NCBI GenBank assembly: GCA_036346255.1
Contig: CM070628.1
Span: 20,723,840 to 20,787,839 of the forward strand
Length of the DNA stretch: 64,000 nucleotides
From: Ampelocalamus luodianensis
Lineage: Eukaryota > Streptophyta > Magnoliopsida > Poales > Poaceae
Direction: 5' to 3'
Numbering within the stretch: position 1 is the first letter of the stretch; every line of letters begins with the position of its first letter. The notes under the pieces are model-generated. The model saw only the letters and a program-made list of their open reading frames with translations, was not told the DNA's origin and did not search any database. Positions 34,662 to 47,768 of this stretch are shown piece by piece. The position numbers were made by a program, and so were the translations under genes.

Positions 34662-35074
34662 AGCACTGTAGCACCAGCCTACTGTAGTAATCGGCCCACT
34701 GTAGCTTGGGTACTGTAGCACCACCTTAAGAGGGCTATATAAGGAGGGTGCACCCTCCCATGTAACATAGAGTTGGAAATTTTCAGAAATAAAATTCTTG
34801 TTCTAGGGTTTGTGTGAGATAAAATTTCATCCCTGTAGAATTGGGAATTATCTGAGAGTTCTTGTCTCCGTCGGTTTTGTGGTTGCCTCGGTGATTGCTA
34901 GAACATGTTTACTCCACGTGAGTGAGTAGACAAAGGATCGAAGCATATGGTTGGGTGAATCGAGTGCCGCAGATTGCCGTAATAGAGACGGTGGTTGGTG
35001 GTGTAATTTATCAGGTTACACGGGTCCAGTTATCCATAATCCTACATCGTGAAGATCGGACAACCCCACCCACA
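34662..35074 (+). repeat. Element K: 5' LTR (left end uncertain)
   Basis: The segment ends CCCCACCCACA, six bases before a PBS-like word, TGGTATTAGAGCT (from 35080). A TATA box (CTATATAAGG, 34736-34742) is followed at once by a perfect 16-bp palindrome (34743-34758). The left end at TGCTAGAGCACTG is a guess from the TG...CA rule. Confidence 0.6.
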
Positions 35075-35711
35075 TTAATTGGTATTAGAGCTCAAGGTTG
35101 ACATGGTAGGATTTTACCCTTAGCTACTATATTTGTTGTTTTCATCCATTTTTAGAAAAAGCCACACAAAAATATTATTCTTTGTCGTGGTTTCAATTGA
35201 AAATTTTGTGAGTTTTGCTAGGTTTTGATCCATTAGAACCTTGCTTACTTGTTGATCCAAAATCTTTATTTGGGTTGCTTTTGTTTGAGCTAATCTGCTT
35301 GGTTCTAATAATCAGAAAATCGTTGTTAGTCGAATAGAAAGTTGTTGTTGTGTTGCATGGAACTTCACTCAAATCTGAAATTGTGCAACTTGGTAATCTA
35401 AGCTTAACTTATATTTTTTTGAGAGTCCAATCTATCCTTTGTGAAAACTTTGGTCCTAATTAAAGACTAGCTTTTGAGTATTGTTAGGTCAAACCAGTGT
35501 TTTTCTATAACTTGTGCAACATGAGCTATTTTGTTATTCACTTATAACTGGTGTTATAGCTCATTCCTTGGTTGCATTAAGTTCCATCATCTTTGCGCGT
35601 GAGTTGCTATAATCTTCACTTATATCAAAAAATCAGCTACTAAGCATTGGATTCCAGTTTGGATTATTATTTGACTTTACAATATCTAGAATTTCAATTG
35701 TATAGGATTAT
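35075..35711 (+). mobile_element. Element K: leader region, interrupted by element L
   Basis: The PBS-like TGGTATTAGAGCT differs by one base from the usual tRNA-Met complement. AT-rich untranslated DNA follows. L is inserted after ATTAT at 35707-35711, and K resumes at 50334 with the duplicated ATTAT. Confidence 0.7.
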
Positions 35712-37948
35712 TGTGGAGACCATATGGATATGATCCTAATGTTAGTGTGTTGAACAATTGACAATAGCATCGAGGTGTTGGGAGAAACCCTCGTTTTCGG
35801 TGAAGTTCCTGTGTTGTCAGGTCTGAGGCGGTCTGACCGCCATGGTGGCGGTCAGACTTGTCGTGCCTTTGGTTGTTTTGCTTGTGGGTGGCTGGCGGTC
35901 CAACCGGCCAGGGCGCGGTCCGACAAGCTAGTGTGGCGGTTTGACCGGCTACCGCTGAGTGGTCAGACCGGCCATTAAAGTGGCTTTGGATTTTGAGACT
36001 GGGCCAAAAATAGAGGGTGTAGGAAAGAGAGGAGGTTCTACTGCTCTTGGTCCCATAATTTTTGGAGCCTCCAAGCAAAAGTTCTATTTGTTTGAAATTT
36101 CCAAAGAGGTTGCGGATTTTCAAACTGGAATTTGGCTAACTCATGGACTAGCGGTCAGACCGGCCTTTGGCTGCGATCTACCGCAGGGAGCGATCGGGCC
36201 GCCATGGTGGCGGTCTGACCGGTTTTGGCTTGGTTCATCGTCCCGTGTGGCGGCGATGTGTGTTTGTTAGGTCAAGTTCATGTTTATCAGTGCATATGTG
36301 TTGCATGATGCATGTTTTGGCTAACGTGGATCAAGTTGTGAAGAACTTGTTCCCGGATTCGTGTTTGCTTGTCTATTGCTGTGCAGGTGGCTTGTAGGTC
36401 TATGACGGTCAACGGCGAGGAGGATCGGGACTAAGCTTGGAGAGCTAAGGTCCAGAGCGATCGTGGATGCCGGGTGAGGTCAGAGGACTCAAGCGGGGCG
36501 CAGAATGGACATGGATGACCGAACGGGCGGTTCGGTGCGACTGGTTGGATCAAGCGGCGTGGGAGTCGTTGCAAGTGCTCAGTGGTGCCGGTGGGATCCG
36601 GACAAAAGAGACTTGACGACGTGGAGCCGTTGATCAACCTACATGTGGCGAAGCAGGCGATTGCTTCACCAGGATTGGACTTGGTCTTTTGGAGAAAGAT
36701 CGAGACAAGGGTATTTTGGTAATTTCACCAAATACCGCCATGGTGACTTTTGGCTAAACCACGGCGCGGGTCGGCGTATGGAGAAGCGGTTTAAGTCAAT
36801 CAAAATGAAGACGACACTTTAAAATGCGTGCGTGTGTTAACCCATTGTGTGTTAGGGTTTAATGGGTGCCCTAATGGAATATTCTCTAGGATCTAGCCTC
36901 CACTATATAAGGCTAAGTGCTAGCTGCACTAAGCCTTTAAGCCCTCATTTGGAGATGCCCTATTGTGTTTTAGGGTTTTGGGGACAAGAGAAGAGAGGCT
37001 AGGATTTCTAGGGATGGATTGAGTGTGTGCTCTTGGATAGAGTTTTGTTCTCCATATGGGAGTGGCTGTAAACATCAATCATCCATCTATCCAATCAATC
37101 CAAGGAAAGATTTCACAAGTTGTATCTCTTTGTGTTCATCATCTCTATTTGTGATTTTGGGGTTTTCTTTGATCCAGGAGTTTTTACTTGGTTTTTCTTC
37201 TTGATCTTGCTTGCTGGGATATGTGGGAACCCATCTAAGGTCATCTTGATCATCATCCACCCACGAGCAAGCTTTTGAATCTAAGTTTTGTTTTTGCCCT
37301 GTTTTGGTGAAAGAAAGGGTGATTTTCGTGGGGTTTGCTCTTGAGAGCTTTTGGCTTGGTTTCTTCTCTTGATCTAGCTTGCTGTGATATGTGGGAATAC
37401 ATCTAGAATCATCTTGATCATCAATCACCCACGAGTAAGTCTCTAGATCAAGTTTTCGTTTTTGCTCGGTTTTGAACCCTCCTTCGGTAAAATGGAAAAA
37501 TATCAAAACTTTGATGTGGATCTACTCAATCGTTACTTGGAATAGGTTCCTAATATCCTTAGAAAGGTGTGTTCCAAATTTGGTCAAGTTTGGCCGTGTA
37601 GATCAAAAGTTAGACCGATTTTAGTTTTGCCAGCCGATTTTACGTTCATCAGCCGGAGGTCGACCGCCCTTAGAGAGGTTAGACACCCTGTGAGAGGTCT
37701 GACTGTTAGGAAAAATATTCGACCCGATTTCTGAGAGGTCAGACCGCCCGAGACTCTGTGATTTGAGTTTTTGTTGATTCTACTTCGGGGTTTTGATTGG
37801 ATTCAATACAAGTCTTCCACTGTGCTTGTTGATTGATCTCCATAGCTTTCATAGCTATTGGAGTAAACATCGTGTTGAATCCGATTATTGGCGAAAAATT
37901 TGAGCGTGCTCCTATTCACCCCCCTCTAGTCGCCTTTCTGGTCCTACA
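35712..37948 (+). repeat. Element L 5' LTR (2,237 bp)
   Basis: It runs from TGTGGAGACC to GGTCCTACA. The TATA box TATATAA lies at 36904-36910. The region 35781-36227, absent from the 3' LTR, holds a cluster of GGTCTGACC/GGTCAGACC half-palindromes. A further cluster is at about 37670-37750. Confidence 0.93.
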
Positions 37949-37950
37949 AG

Positions 37951-37962
37951 TGGTATCAGAGC
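37951..37962 (+). other. Primer-binding site of element L
   Basis: TGGTATCAGAGC is complementary to the 3' end of plant initiator tRNA-Met and starts two bases after the LTR. Confidence 0.9.
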
Positions 37963-38000
37963 TAAGTTTGCTCTTTTGTGATCTTAACCGATCAGTGAGC

Positions 38001-40055
38001 ATGGCGACTAATATGAGGACTTGTGAGCGCTTCTTGGCATCTTGTCGTAGTTCCTTTTCCAGTGATAACCATCGTAACAAGATGTTTGAATGTGTAATAT
38101 CTATAATGGCATTTGAGAAGGAATTATCTTGCGATATTTGTGGCGATTCCTTTTGTTTTGATTGTTCTAGTTTTAGGGATGAGATACGCTTGGAGCCCGA
38201 GGAGAATGAGCCTGGTGACATATGCGCAGTAGCGATTGAGGATGAACATGATGAAGAGCTTTTCGAGGATGATAGTGATGACTCTTCCGAGGACGATCCC
38301 CTACTCGAGCTAAGCAAGGTGAGCAAAGAAAAACTCATTGATGGTTTGGTGTCATATGAATATAAATTGCATGCTCTTAGGAAGAAAGTAAAATTGCTAG
38401 AAAAAGAAAAGGGTGATTTGTCTCATGAGCTCTCCAAATTGAAAACCTCCATGAATGCTTATGATTCATTGCTTGTAGACATGGAGAACTTGAAAAACTC
38501 TTATGCATGCCTAAAATCTGAAAATAAATTATTGAAATCAAATGCTTCTATGCCATGTGATTCTTGTATTGCCTTACATCATGAGCTTGATGATGCTAAG
38601 TTGGAAATAGGCAATTTTAGATCTATGGCTAGAAATAATTGTGATTCTTGTATAGGCATGCTTGCTGATTTTGAGAAGTTTAAATTGACTAATATCTTTC
38701 ACCTTGAGCAATTAGAGAATGCTAGAGCAGAAATTATTGATATTAAAGCTAAGCCTTGTAGCATATGCTTTGAATATGAAAAATTGCTTAAGGATGGTTT
38801 AGTCTCTTGCAAGAACTGTGCTTATTTAGAAACTTAAATTGATGCTTTGAACAACATGCTTAATTCAAAAGCATCATTAATTTCTTGCACATCTTGCATT
38901 TCTCTGAAGAGCGAAGTGGAGTCTTTGAACAAATTGTGCGATGATATGAGCGCTAAGTCATGTGACTCTTGTATTTGCCTCAACTCCGAGATTGATGTTT
39001 TTAAGATTTCTCTTGCTTCTTTGCATTCGGAGTTTGAGTCTTTTTGTGTTGAACGTGAGTCACTTGATGTTGGTTTTTGTACCATCGCTTTGAGTAACTC
39101 TTCCTCAGCGAGTGCGACTTCTTGTGACTCTTCTTGTGTTGTCCAAGGGACTTCTAGAGACAAGGATGCTTCTTCCTTAAATGGTACTATATCTTCAAAA
39201 GAGAAGTACCATTGCACCTTTTGTAAGAAGAATGGACACTCTCTTGAGTTTTGCTTTCGCCATTTGAAACATGAGCATCGAGTGCGTCGTCGTGTCTCTA
39301 GGAACACATATAGTCTTTCTCATGGCATGTGTGAGTCTAGTGCAAATACGAGGACGAGTCATGATGTTAGTTCTTCTAGGACTTCTTCTTTGAGTGACAA
39401 TGGTGCTTCGTCCTCTTGGACCGTGTCTACTAGTAGACCTTTACACCATTGCTCATTTTGTGGAAAGAATGGACATCATGTGAATTTCTGTTTCCGACGT
39501 GCAAAACATTTGCATCGAGCTCATGCTTCTAAGTCTCCTAGTGGGCATAGTCTTTCTCATGACATGCACACTAAAGAGCCTACCACGAAGACTCTATTTG
39601 TTGATGGCTTCTTTGACACCTTTTCTAGTGGTGTTGGACAACATCGTGGACTTGGCTTTCATTGTTTTGGTTTTGGCCCACGAGCTGCCTTGAGGCAGGA
39701 TTTTCGCCGTTTTCCAAGAGGTGGACCTCGTTTTGTTCATCGAGGTACACACCCACGGCGAGGTTGTGTGAGTTCTTTTGATGCTTATGTTGGTTCTCAT
39801 CTTGGTGCTTTCAAGCAAGGCCATCGCCGCTTTTCTAGAGATGGACCTCGTTTTCCTCATCAAGCTGTCCACTCGCGGCATGCCTTCAAGGATGATGTGG
39901 GATCTTCTTGCATGGACCATCATTTGCATCATGCTAACTCACATAATGGTTCGACTGCTTCTGGTGGTGGTGTGTCCAAGGTTTGGGTTCCCAAGTATTT
40001 GCTCTCTAACCCTTCGAGATCCAAGGTTTGGACACCTTGCTTTTCTCATGTGTAG
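38001..40055 (+). pseudogene. gag of element L, interrupted by one in-frame stop
   Basis: One frame of 685 codons is broken only by TAA at 38835-38837. The first half has CXXC pairs near its start (SCDICGDSF, then CFDC), an acidic Glu/Asp/Ser-rich tract and long heptad-type coiled coil. Six further CXXC motifs, CDSC-like, lie in this coiled-coil part (first Cys codons at 38556, 38640, 38757, 38808, 38886 and 38961). Two CCHC zinc knuckles, CX2CX4HX4C, follow at about 39214 and 39450 (CTFCKKNGHSLEFC and CSFCGKNGHHVNFC). The tail is rich in His, Arg, Phe and Gly. Gag coats and packages element RNA in virus-like particles, and the knuckles bind nucleic acid. The frame closes where a protease would be expected. 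Confidence 0.85.
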
Positions 40056-42789
40056 GTACCGAGAACACGGGTTGGAGAACATGGACTTAAGGGGTTCTGG
40101 TCTTTTTGCTTCTTCACGTGATTGGGACACTTGATGGTTCTCCACCCCAATAATGACCTCCAAGAGGCATGTGCTTTCATGATCGGTGTCTTCACATGTT
40201 TTGTGAGCAATCTTATACCTTCATGCATTTACCTTCATGATTATTCAATCTTGGCATGTTGTGCTTGTTTTGTGCTCACTTGTACCATATTGGCTTGTAT
40301 TACTCTTGATCTTTCATCATGCCTTTACCTTGCTTATATATCCATGTATCATATTGTTGTTCATTATTTTCATGGGTATATGAGTTTGGTTTTGTCATCA
40401 TGAGCTTGTGTTGTCTTGTACCCCTATTATATTACTCATGATTGATTCTTGCTTATGTATCCATGTATCAAATTGTTGTTCATTATTTCCATGGATGTAT
40501 AAGCTTGATTTTGTCTTCACGAGCCTGTGTTGTTTTGTACATGATTAATCTTGCTCGTGTTGATTTTTGCTGTATGTATCCACATGCTTACTTGATATCC
40601 ATGTTAACATACATTATCCATGATTTGTTCTATAACATGCTTATGCTTACATGATTATTGTGTCTTATTGTTAATTGTGGATACATGAGCTTTGTCATGG
40701 CTTCACTAGCATGCTTTACTCTTGACTAGATATATGTTGTGTGATATGCTATTTGCTTGCTTGCTTGCTCCTATGCCTTATTGTGGATTAAGGATAGTTT
40801 GAGCTTTGTCATATCTTGGATAACATGTGCTGCAATTGATTTGTCTATCTTCATGCTCATGTCCTGAATTGTTGATTATATGCTTTAATGAGCTTTGGAT
40901 CATTTGTTGCTATCCTTGCTAGTCGTGTGTCTTGGTACTATTTCTCTAGATAATGTCTCACTAATCTAGTACCAAGGCATAGACTTCTTCTGTCTCTTTG
41001 GCGTAGCCTTTTCAGTTGAGAAAAAGAACATGTGATCCAACAAGTGGTCAAAGACTCCAGCTGTTGGTTCTTCATTTGTGCATTCGATGTTGGCTATCAC
41101 TTCTAGGAGACGAAGAAATTTTGAGATGAGGATGATGGGTGAGCGCAACTACTTTTTGGAGCTTTAAGGAATGGATCTTCATCCGTCATGACTACATCTC
41201 ACTGTCAAGCAGTGTGACTCAGGTTCGAACTTCTATACCTTACCTTTATGTATGGTATCCCTAGTCTATCTTGCATAGCATTTGGGCTTGTTGAGTTCAC
41301 GGTAGATAGGAGGCTCTGTTCTAGCACGTGTCTTTTCTAGGCACTCTTCTTATCCCATGGTTTGCTAGGATGCATTCTTCCACAGCCTAGGTTGAGCTTG
41401 TTTCCCAATCACTAGTCCTTAGCAGGTTTTTGAGTTGCATGTAGGTCTTTTTAGTGTTGGTGTTTCGCTCCCTAGCTTTTCGAGTTGCTTTCCCTAGAGA
41501 TTTTGTGGAGTTTGAAGTCTTTTGTGCTAGTTTTTGTGGAGTCCAAGGCTCTGTTGGCAGATCTTCCCTCAAAGCTTTTTGACCAAACAAGGTTTGCCAC
41601 ATTGAGAAGCAAGTTAGGGATAATTTATCACTATGGGTTGGTTTGAGGAGGAGTTAGTTCTTTTCTGAACCTTCTTTGTTCATCTGAACTTTCTTTGTTC
41701 ATTTGAGCTTTCCTTGTTCATCTGAATTTTCCTTGTTCATGTGAACGTTTTGTGGATCTTTTCTGATACCTTCTTCAAGTGGTATTTTCTTCGAATCCTT
41801 TTCGGTCTTTTTAGGCTTTTAAGTCTTTTGTGCATCTCATTGTATCATATTGCATACAAATGAAAAATCCAAAAAGATGCATTATAATATAAGTTTTACT
41901 GCTTCTGTCTTTTAAATTGATGAAGCTTTGCTTATTACCCTATTGAGCTTTAGTATTTCAATTCTTGCTCAATACCGTGTCTAGTTCTTTGACTTGCTAG
42001 AATTATCATGTTTTCACATGTGCAGCAATGTCTTTGCTAACTGAGCTAGAACTATTAAACAACTTGAACTATAAATTGCAATTTATGGATCTTTTAGCTA
42101 GTTGCTCAATTAGTGATCCTTTTGTGACATTGGCCCTGTCAAAATTGCTTTGTTAGCTCTTGAATCTAACATTGAGCATTTATGGAGCGGAGCTTCTTGT
42201 TCTTTTAAGATTATAAAATTACTCTTTTGCAAAATGAAAAAAAATGATGACCTCTTTTTGTGCGAAAGAACTGATCTCACCAATTCTTTCTCATGAGACG
42301 GCTTGCCATTGTACTAGGCATGAACTCAGGGGGAGTTTTGGATGACCTAGACCACTCTTTTAAGCTTTTGTTGTTTGGGATGGTCGCGGCAAGGCTTGAG
42401 ATCTAGCACATGGCTAAGAAAACAAATTGTGAAAATTGGTTGAAGCTTGGGAAGAATTTGTGGATGGCTCCTAGTCTAGGATCTTCTTTACCAAGATAGA
42501 CCTTTACTCAACTTCAATATTTATTGAAAATGAGATCTGATGAGAAATTTGGGCTTTTGAGAAAATTTGAGCTAAATGATTCAATTCAGGACTTTTGTCT
42601 CTAAGATGGTCTTTGCTAGCTTTTGGATCTCACAATGACATTCTGACATGGCCATTATCACTTTAGGATACCTGTTGTTGAACTTGCTAATTTTGAAGTA
42701 TTGCTTAACTTAATCCAACAACATGTGGTATTTTGAGCTTACTAGCTTAGCTTTGTTATACATATCTTAATATGATCTTGCTAGCTTTG
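40056..42789 (+). mobile_element. Element L internal region after gag; no pol
   Basis: AT-rich DNA with only short frames (up to 118 codons). It is rich in repeated phrases such as CATGTATCATATTGTTGTTCATT (about 40343 and 40465, slightly diverged). No D-[ST]-G, integrase zinc finger, YVDD or RNase H motif is seen. Frames at 40122-40654 read as hydrophobic strings because of CTT/TTG/CAT repetition, not as a known protein. Confidence 0.7.
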
Positions 42790-45700
42790 TGTGAGACCCC
42801 GGTTTATTAAACTTGTAATACTTAACCTTCCACTGGTTCTAGTATCACAAATAAAATAATCCGCGTCTCGATGGACATGTGCCTCCCGAACAAGCGACAC
42901 ACATACATCAATTCCAAGCATGCATCATTTCCATACAACGAATATAACAAGTCTACTAAAGACATACATAATATAAGTTATTACAACACGGTAACCGGCC
43001 AAATGACATAAGTACCAAATAAGTAACAATGAAGCAAAAGTTGCCATAAGATGGCTTAAACAAAGACGACCGGTTAGCCACGGGGCCACCGACCGGGCCG
43101 CCAAGCTAATCGCCCTTAAAGCGCCACGGACAACTCACAAAAGTGAGGTCCATCGGACTCACTCATCCTCTGCACAACACAAGCAATGCGGTGAGTACAA
43201 AAATGTACTCGCAAGACTTACTGAGTAGCAAGCCTATACATAGCTACATGAAAGTCTGTATTCAAAGGAATGTGGTTATATGGTTCTTTGGACGCATAAA
43301 GCAAGTTTCATTTGCAATATTGTAATAAGTTGAATAAAGAGTTTTGTAACATCTGTTTTTAAGCATTTAAATAACAGCGAGTAAGCATAAGTAACAAGTA
43401 TCCACCTAGGAGTGACTTTCCCAAAGCCACCACATCATAGCATGAATCACGATTCATACCACCCATCCGGTTTTAATTTTAAAATGTTGTAGTCTAACTC
43501 TTGAAAAGCTTATCCAAGCGTGTCCATAACCTAGGGCGAGGCTATTCGAATAGTTTTAATCCTGCAGGTGTACCAATGTACCCACACTTCAAACCGCCTT
43601 TTGCCAAGCTATTAAGCACACTTCCTTTGGTATGCCTACACGGCTAAGTCCTCTGAACCCTTTCCAATGGAATATGCTAATCAAGAGACGCACGATGGGG
43701 TTAATCCTTAGTGATCTGCCAGACGAAATATGGATCACAAGGACCCATACGTGGAGCAGGACACACCGCCTCGGCGGTGTTCCTCTCCTACAAGCGTGTC
43801 CATGTTGCATATAATCAAATATGCAACCCACCACGCGACTCATTAATTAACACACCCAAAGTACTTAGCTAAGAGAGGTCCCATATCCCTCTAGTGTGGT
43901 TAGCACGCCTTTGTAATGCTCGGATAATGATACTCACAAGTAGTTCGGTCCTTAATTGACCGGGCACCATTCCATTCACACCCAAAAGATCACACCATCT
44001 TACCATTGTGCCCAAGTCTAAATTGTTTTCATTTTCAGTTTTAGTTTTGCAATTTAGACAAAGCACAAGGCTGAAATATACATATTATAACAGTTTGTGT
44101 GATCAAAGTTATCGACAAGTCGATAACCGCCATTTCTACCGATAACTAAGCATGGCTAAGCATAATAACACGTAAACTACTAAGTGACAAGGGTCCATCC
44201 AATGAACCCAAAATCACGACAAGTAACCTAGGCTTGAGAGTAGAGGAATAAACATTTCCTCACGATAATGCATCTAGTAGGCCAACTATCGACAATAGTT
44301 TAAAACAACATAGCAATGCATACATAGAATTTGCAAACAATATATTAGACTTTGAAAATAGTAGGAACAATATGATCAAATGAATGCTACATCCGCTTGC
44401 TCGGTGAAGCGTGAGTCCGATGGTCAGCTGTGGCTCAATATCAAGATTAATAATATTATCTTCGGAACCTAACGCGAAAAGGCGATAAGCAAATAAGAAC
44501 GAAGAACACCAAATAAATTCCAACAGCAAAACACATCCAAAACTAATAAAATCTACACAACAGCTAGGGAATGGCCTAAGACAAAGATCAGAACAAGAAT
44601 TATGCAATTTGAACTAAGCATGCAAAAGATATGAGCAAAATGCTCTTTCTCAGCCTATATCAACCTAATTAATAATTAACACTGTTCATGGCGAAATTTT
44701 CTAGAATGACCTAGGGTCTGAGATTTTTATAGTAGGTAGATTATGACATCCTAATAACAGCAAAGTTGGATTTACTAAATTTAGAGTTATACACATTCAC
44801 TTATGATTTTTCTAAGTTGTAAATCTAATGCAAGTCATTTTACAGAATTATGAACATGCTCAAATCCTATTTTATATGAAAGTATACTAACAGATGAATT
44901 TAACAAAATTGATTTTGCACAAATTGGATTTACACAGAAAAAGATATGCATTTTTCAATGTTAAATCTATTTCTGGAATATTCAAAATGACAGAAATCAA
45001 GTTATTTCTAACTACACAATTTTCTGCTACTGCAACAAGCTTAAATCCATTTTTATAATAAACTAAAGTAATAACGAAATTTATTACAGTTGGAATCATC
45101 TAAAAAGCAGTTAAAATGAATTAGTTATGAGTTTCTAAAGTTTTTATATCATTTTCAGTTGTGAAATAAATACTTACCGAGAAACAGAACAACCCAATAA
45201 AAAGAAAACGACGTGGACAACTCCCAACCTTTGATCTAAAATCCTCGGCTCACGCGCAGAATCGAAAGCGGAGCCACCGTTGGATCACGATCCAACGGCG
45301 CATACGAGTGTATGCATTCGGACGGTGCGATTGCATACACGATCTTGGCCGTTGATCGAAAGATCGGCGGCCGAGAACGATCAAGGCATCCGGAGGTCGA
45401 ACGCACACAAAGATCGGGCCGCAGATCTAAATATGAACGGTAGCTATTGATCGCAGATTCAAGGGAGATCTTGACACGCGGACCGCATGTCGATGACCTA
45501 GAGTCACGATCGCGACGTTTAACCCACGCACAGCATGCATCGGCCACTTGTCGTCGCGATCGAGAGGCGGTTAAGACCAAATTAATGCCATTAATGATTA
45601 ACATTAAATAAACACTAATGACCTCCAAATTTGATTTTAACCCCTCGGGCCCACAAGTCAGCGACCCAGAGGTAATTTCCGACAGTGATTAAATGCCGAC

Positions 45701-47768
45701 ACATTAATTAACTAATGATTAAGCATTAATGATGCCGGAACAGTGCGGGATTGAACCAGAGAGTGATTTAAGGATATTGGGCCCACTGGTCAGTGGCTCA
45801 ACGACAATGATTAAGACACAATTAATTAACTAATGATTGGCAATTAATGTGTCCTAATTAAGTGACAAAACGGAGCCTGCTTGTGTTGGCAAAACCCGAG
45901 TGATTTCAACGGCAAATCGCCGCGACACCGCAATGCGCGCCACCAAGAACCAAAATGGATTCGCAATAGCACTACGAATCTAATGGTAGCATTCTCGCCG
46001 TGGCGAGGACTAGAACGCCGGCTAGCCGAAAATGAAAGAGGAGCTTTCTTGCTAAACACGAAAATAGCGAAAAGCTCACCGCGGACCAAGGGTGCGGTGC
46101 CAAAGCTTCTAAGGACTAATAAGAAGCTACCTTAAAGGAGAGGAGCTTCAAAGATGGCGGAGTTGCTTGATCACGGTGAAAGCTCACGGACACGAAGAAG
46201 AAAGATTGAAAACGACACCAGAGCCAAATGAGTGATACCAAAGCATCAATATAGCTTCATAATGATTCACGAAGCTACATGAGCAAGTAATTGGAAAATG
46301 GAGCACTCACTGAGTGAGGAAGAAGATGACCAATTTCGTAGAATTTGAACAAACCCCAAATTGGACAATTCACGAGAATCAAATCCAAAATTAAGTGAGG
46401 GGAAATGTTCGAGGAAGTAAATAGATAAGGTTAGGGCAAAGAAACATGAAGGAGGACCACTGGAACACCAAGAACACCAATGGAGCTCCACGGGTCATCA
46501 ATGGCGATTTGCCATTTTTGAGGTGTTAAGCTCCAATATTGTGAATGGGGCTTGATGGTGGTCTAAAGAAATACCAGGAGGTATTGAGAGTGTTTATAAA
46601 GCCATGAAAGCATTAGGGTTTGCACCACATATCTTTCGGGCGGCAAAACACAAAGCACAAGGTGCGGCCGACAAGGAAAAAGAGGTGAAGACGTGCATTA
46701 GGGCATGGCCTGGCTCAGTGTACCTCCCATACCCCTAAACGTCGGCTAGGGTGGCTTTAGGGAGCAAGAAATGACACTGCCATTACTCCCCCTACTGTTC
46801 ATACACGACTAGAGGTTGAAGACGACCCGCGAAAAGGCTCGGTGATTCACAGCCGTTAGATGAGTCACGGACGGCTAAGATAGCGCCACGCCTCTGGGCT
46901 TTAAAACACAACGGAGAGGTTCCGAGCCCTAGGATTAGAAACGAACGGCTCAGATAGCCCCACGTCGCAAACGCGGTTTACAACGGCGGACACGCGGCGT
47001 TGGATCTTAATCCAACGGCTCGATTCAAGAATGCAACCGAGGGTCCGAAGGTTTCGCGCATCTCGACGGTTGGATGGGAATCTAACGGTCGACAATCAAA
47101 CTTGCAACCGGAAGGTCCGAAGGGTTACACGCGCGCGGACCGTGCGATTTAGATCCAACGGTTGAGATTCAACGTGCGTTTTAAAGAGGGGCTCGGTGCA
47201 GTTAGTTGACTGGACCGAATCAATTGGCTCGAGCCCGAGTCTGACTCGAACCCAAGTAACAGTAAAACCGAGTTTGACTTTGAAATAAGAACAGAGACTT
47301 TGAATGATTTATTTGAGGTAGCAAATTAACTCTAAAAATTATGAAAATTTTACAGGAGCTTGCTAACTCAGATATTAACCTTGTGTAAAATTTTCAGAGG
47401 TTTTTATACTGTGAATAAATCTCCAAAAATTCTGCAAGGTTCTGATTTAATGTTTGACTGGGAGTCAAACAGGTTTGACTGCCTCTAAAAATATTCAAAC
47501 AATTTCTAAAAATTGTGAAATTTTTCAGAGGGGTCACATACCATCACAGAGACTTAGAAAAAATATTTCCAGAGGATGATCGCAAGATTTGACAAGATTG
47601 TTTTTGCAATGTCAAGGTTTGGATCAACTAGACTTGTGACAATGCATTTCCATAATTCCTTGTACAAGAATTGATTGGCACACAAGGAAATACATGATGT
47701 AAGAAAAAGTTTTAATTTCTACTGATTTTCTTACATTTGAAACACAAGCCCAAGATTGGGATGTTACA
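42790..47768 (-). mobile_element. Element F: 4,979-bp solo LTR with CTTTG duplication, nested in L
   Basis: On the minus strand F runs TGTAACATCCCAATC to GGGGTCTCACA. CTTTG flanks it at 42785-42789 and 47769-47773. The end next to 42790 matches E and LTR A. No internal PBS, PPT or coding region is present. A perfect 22-bp dyad lies at 45277-45298, with diverged relatives near 47000, 47065 and 47155. Small frames inside are not genes. Confidence 0.93.

Noticed and set aside
40122..40654. Hydrophobic frames resembling membrane proteins
   Set aside because: They result from repeated CATGTAT/TTGCTT words in the noncoding part of element L, and the frames are broken.
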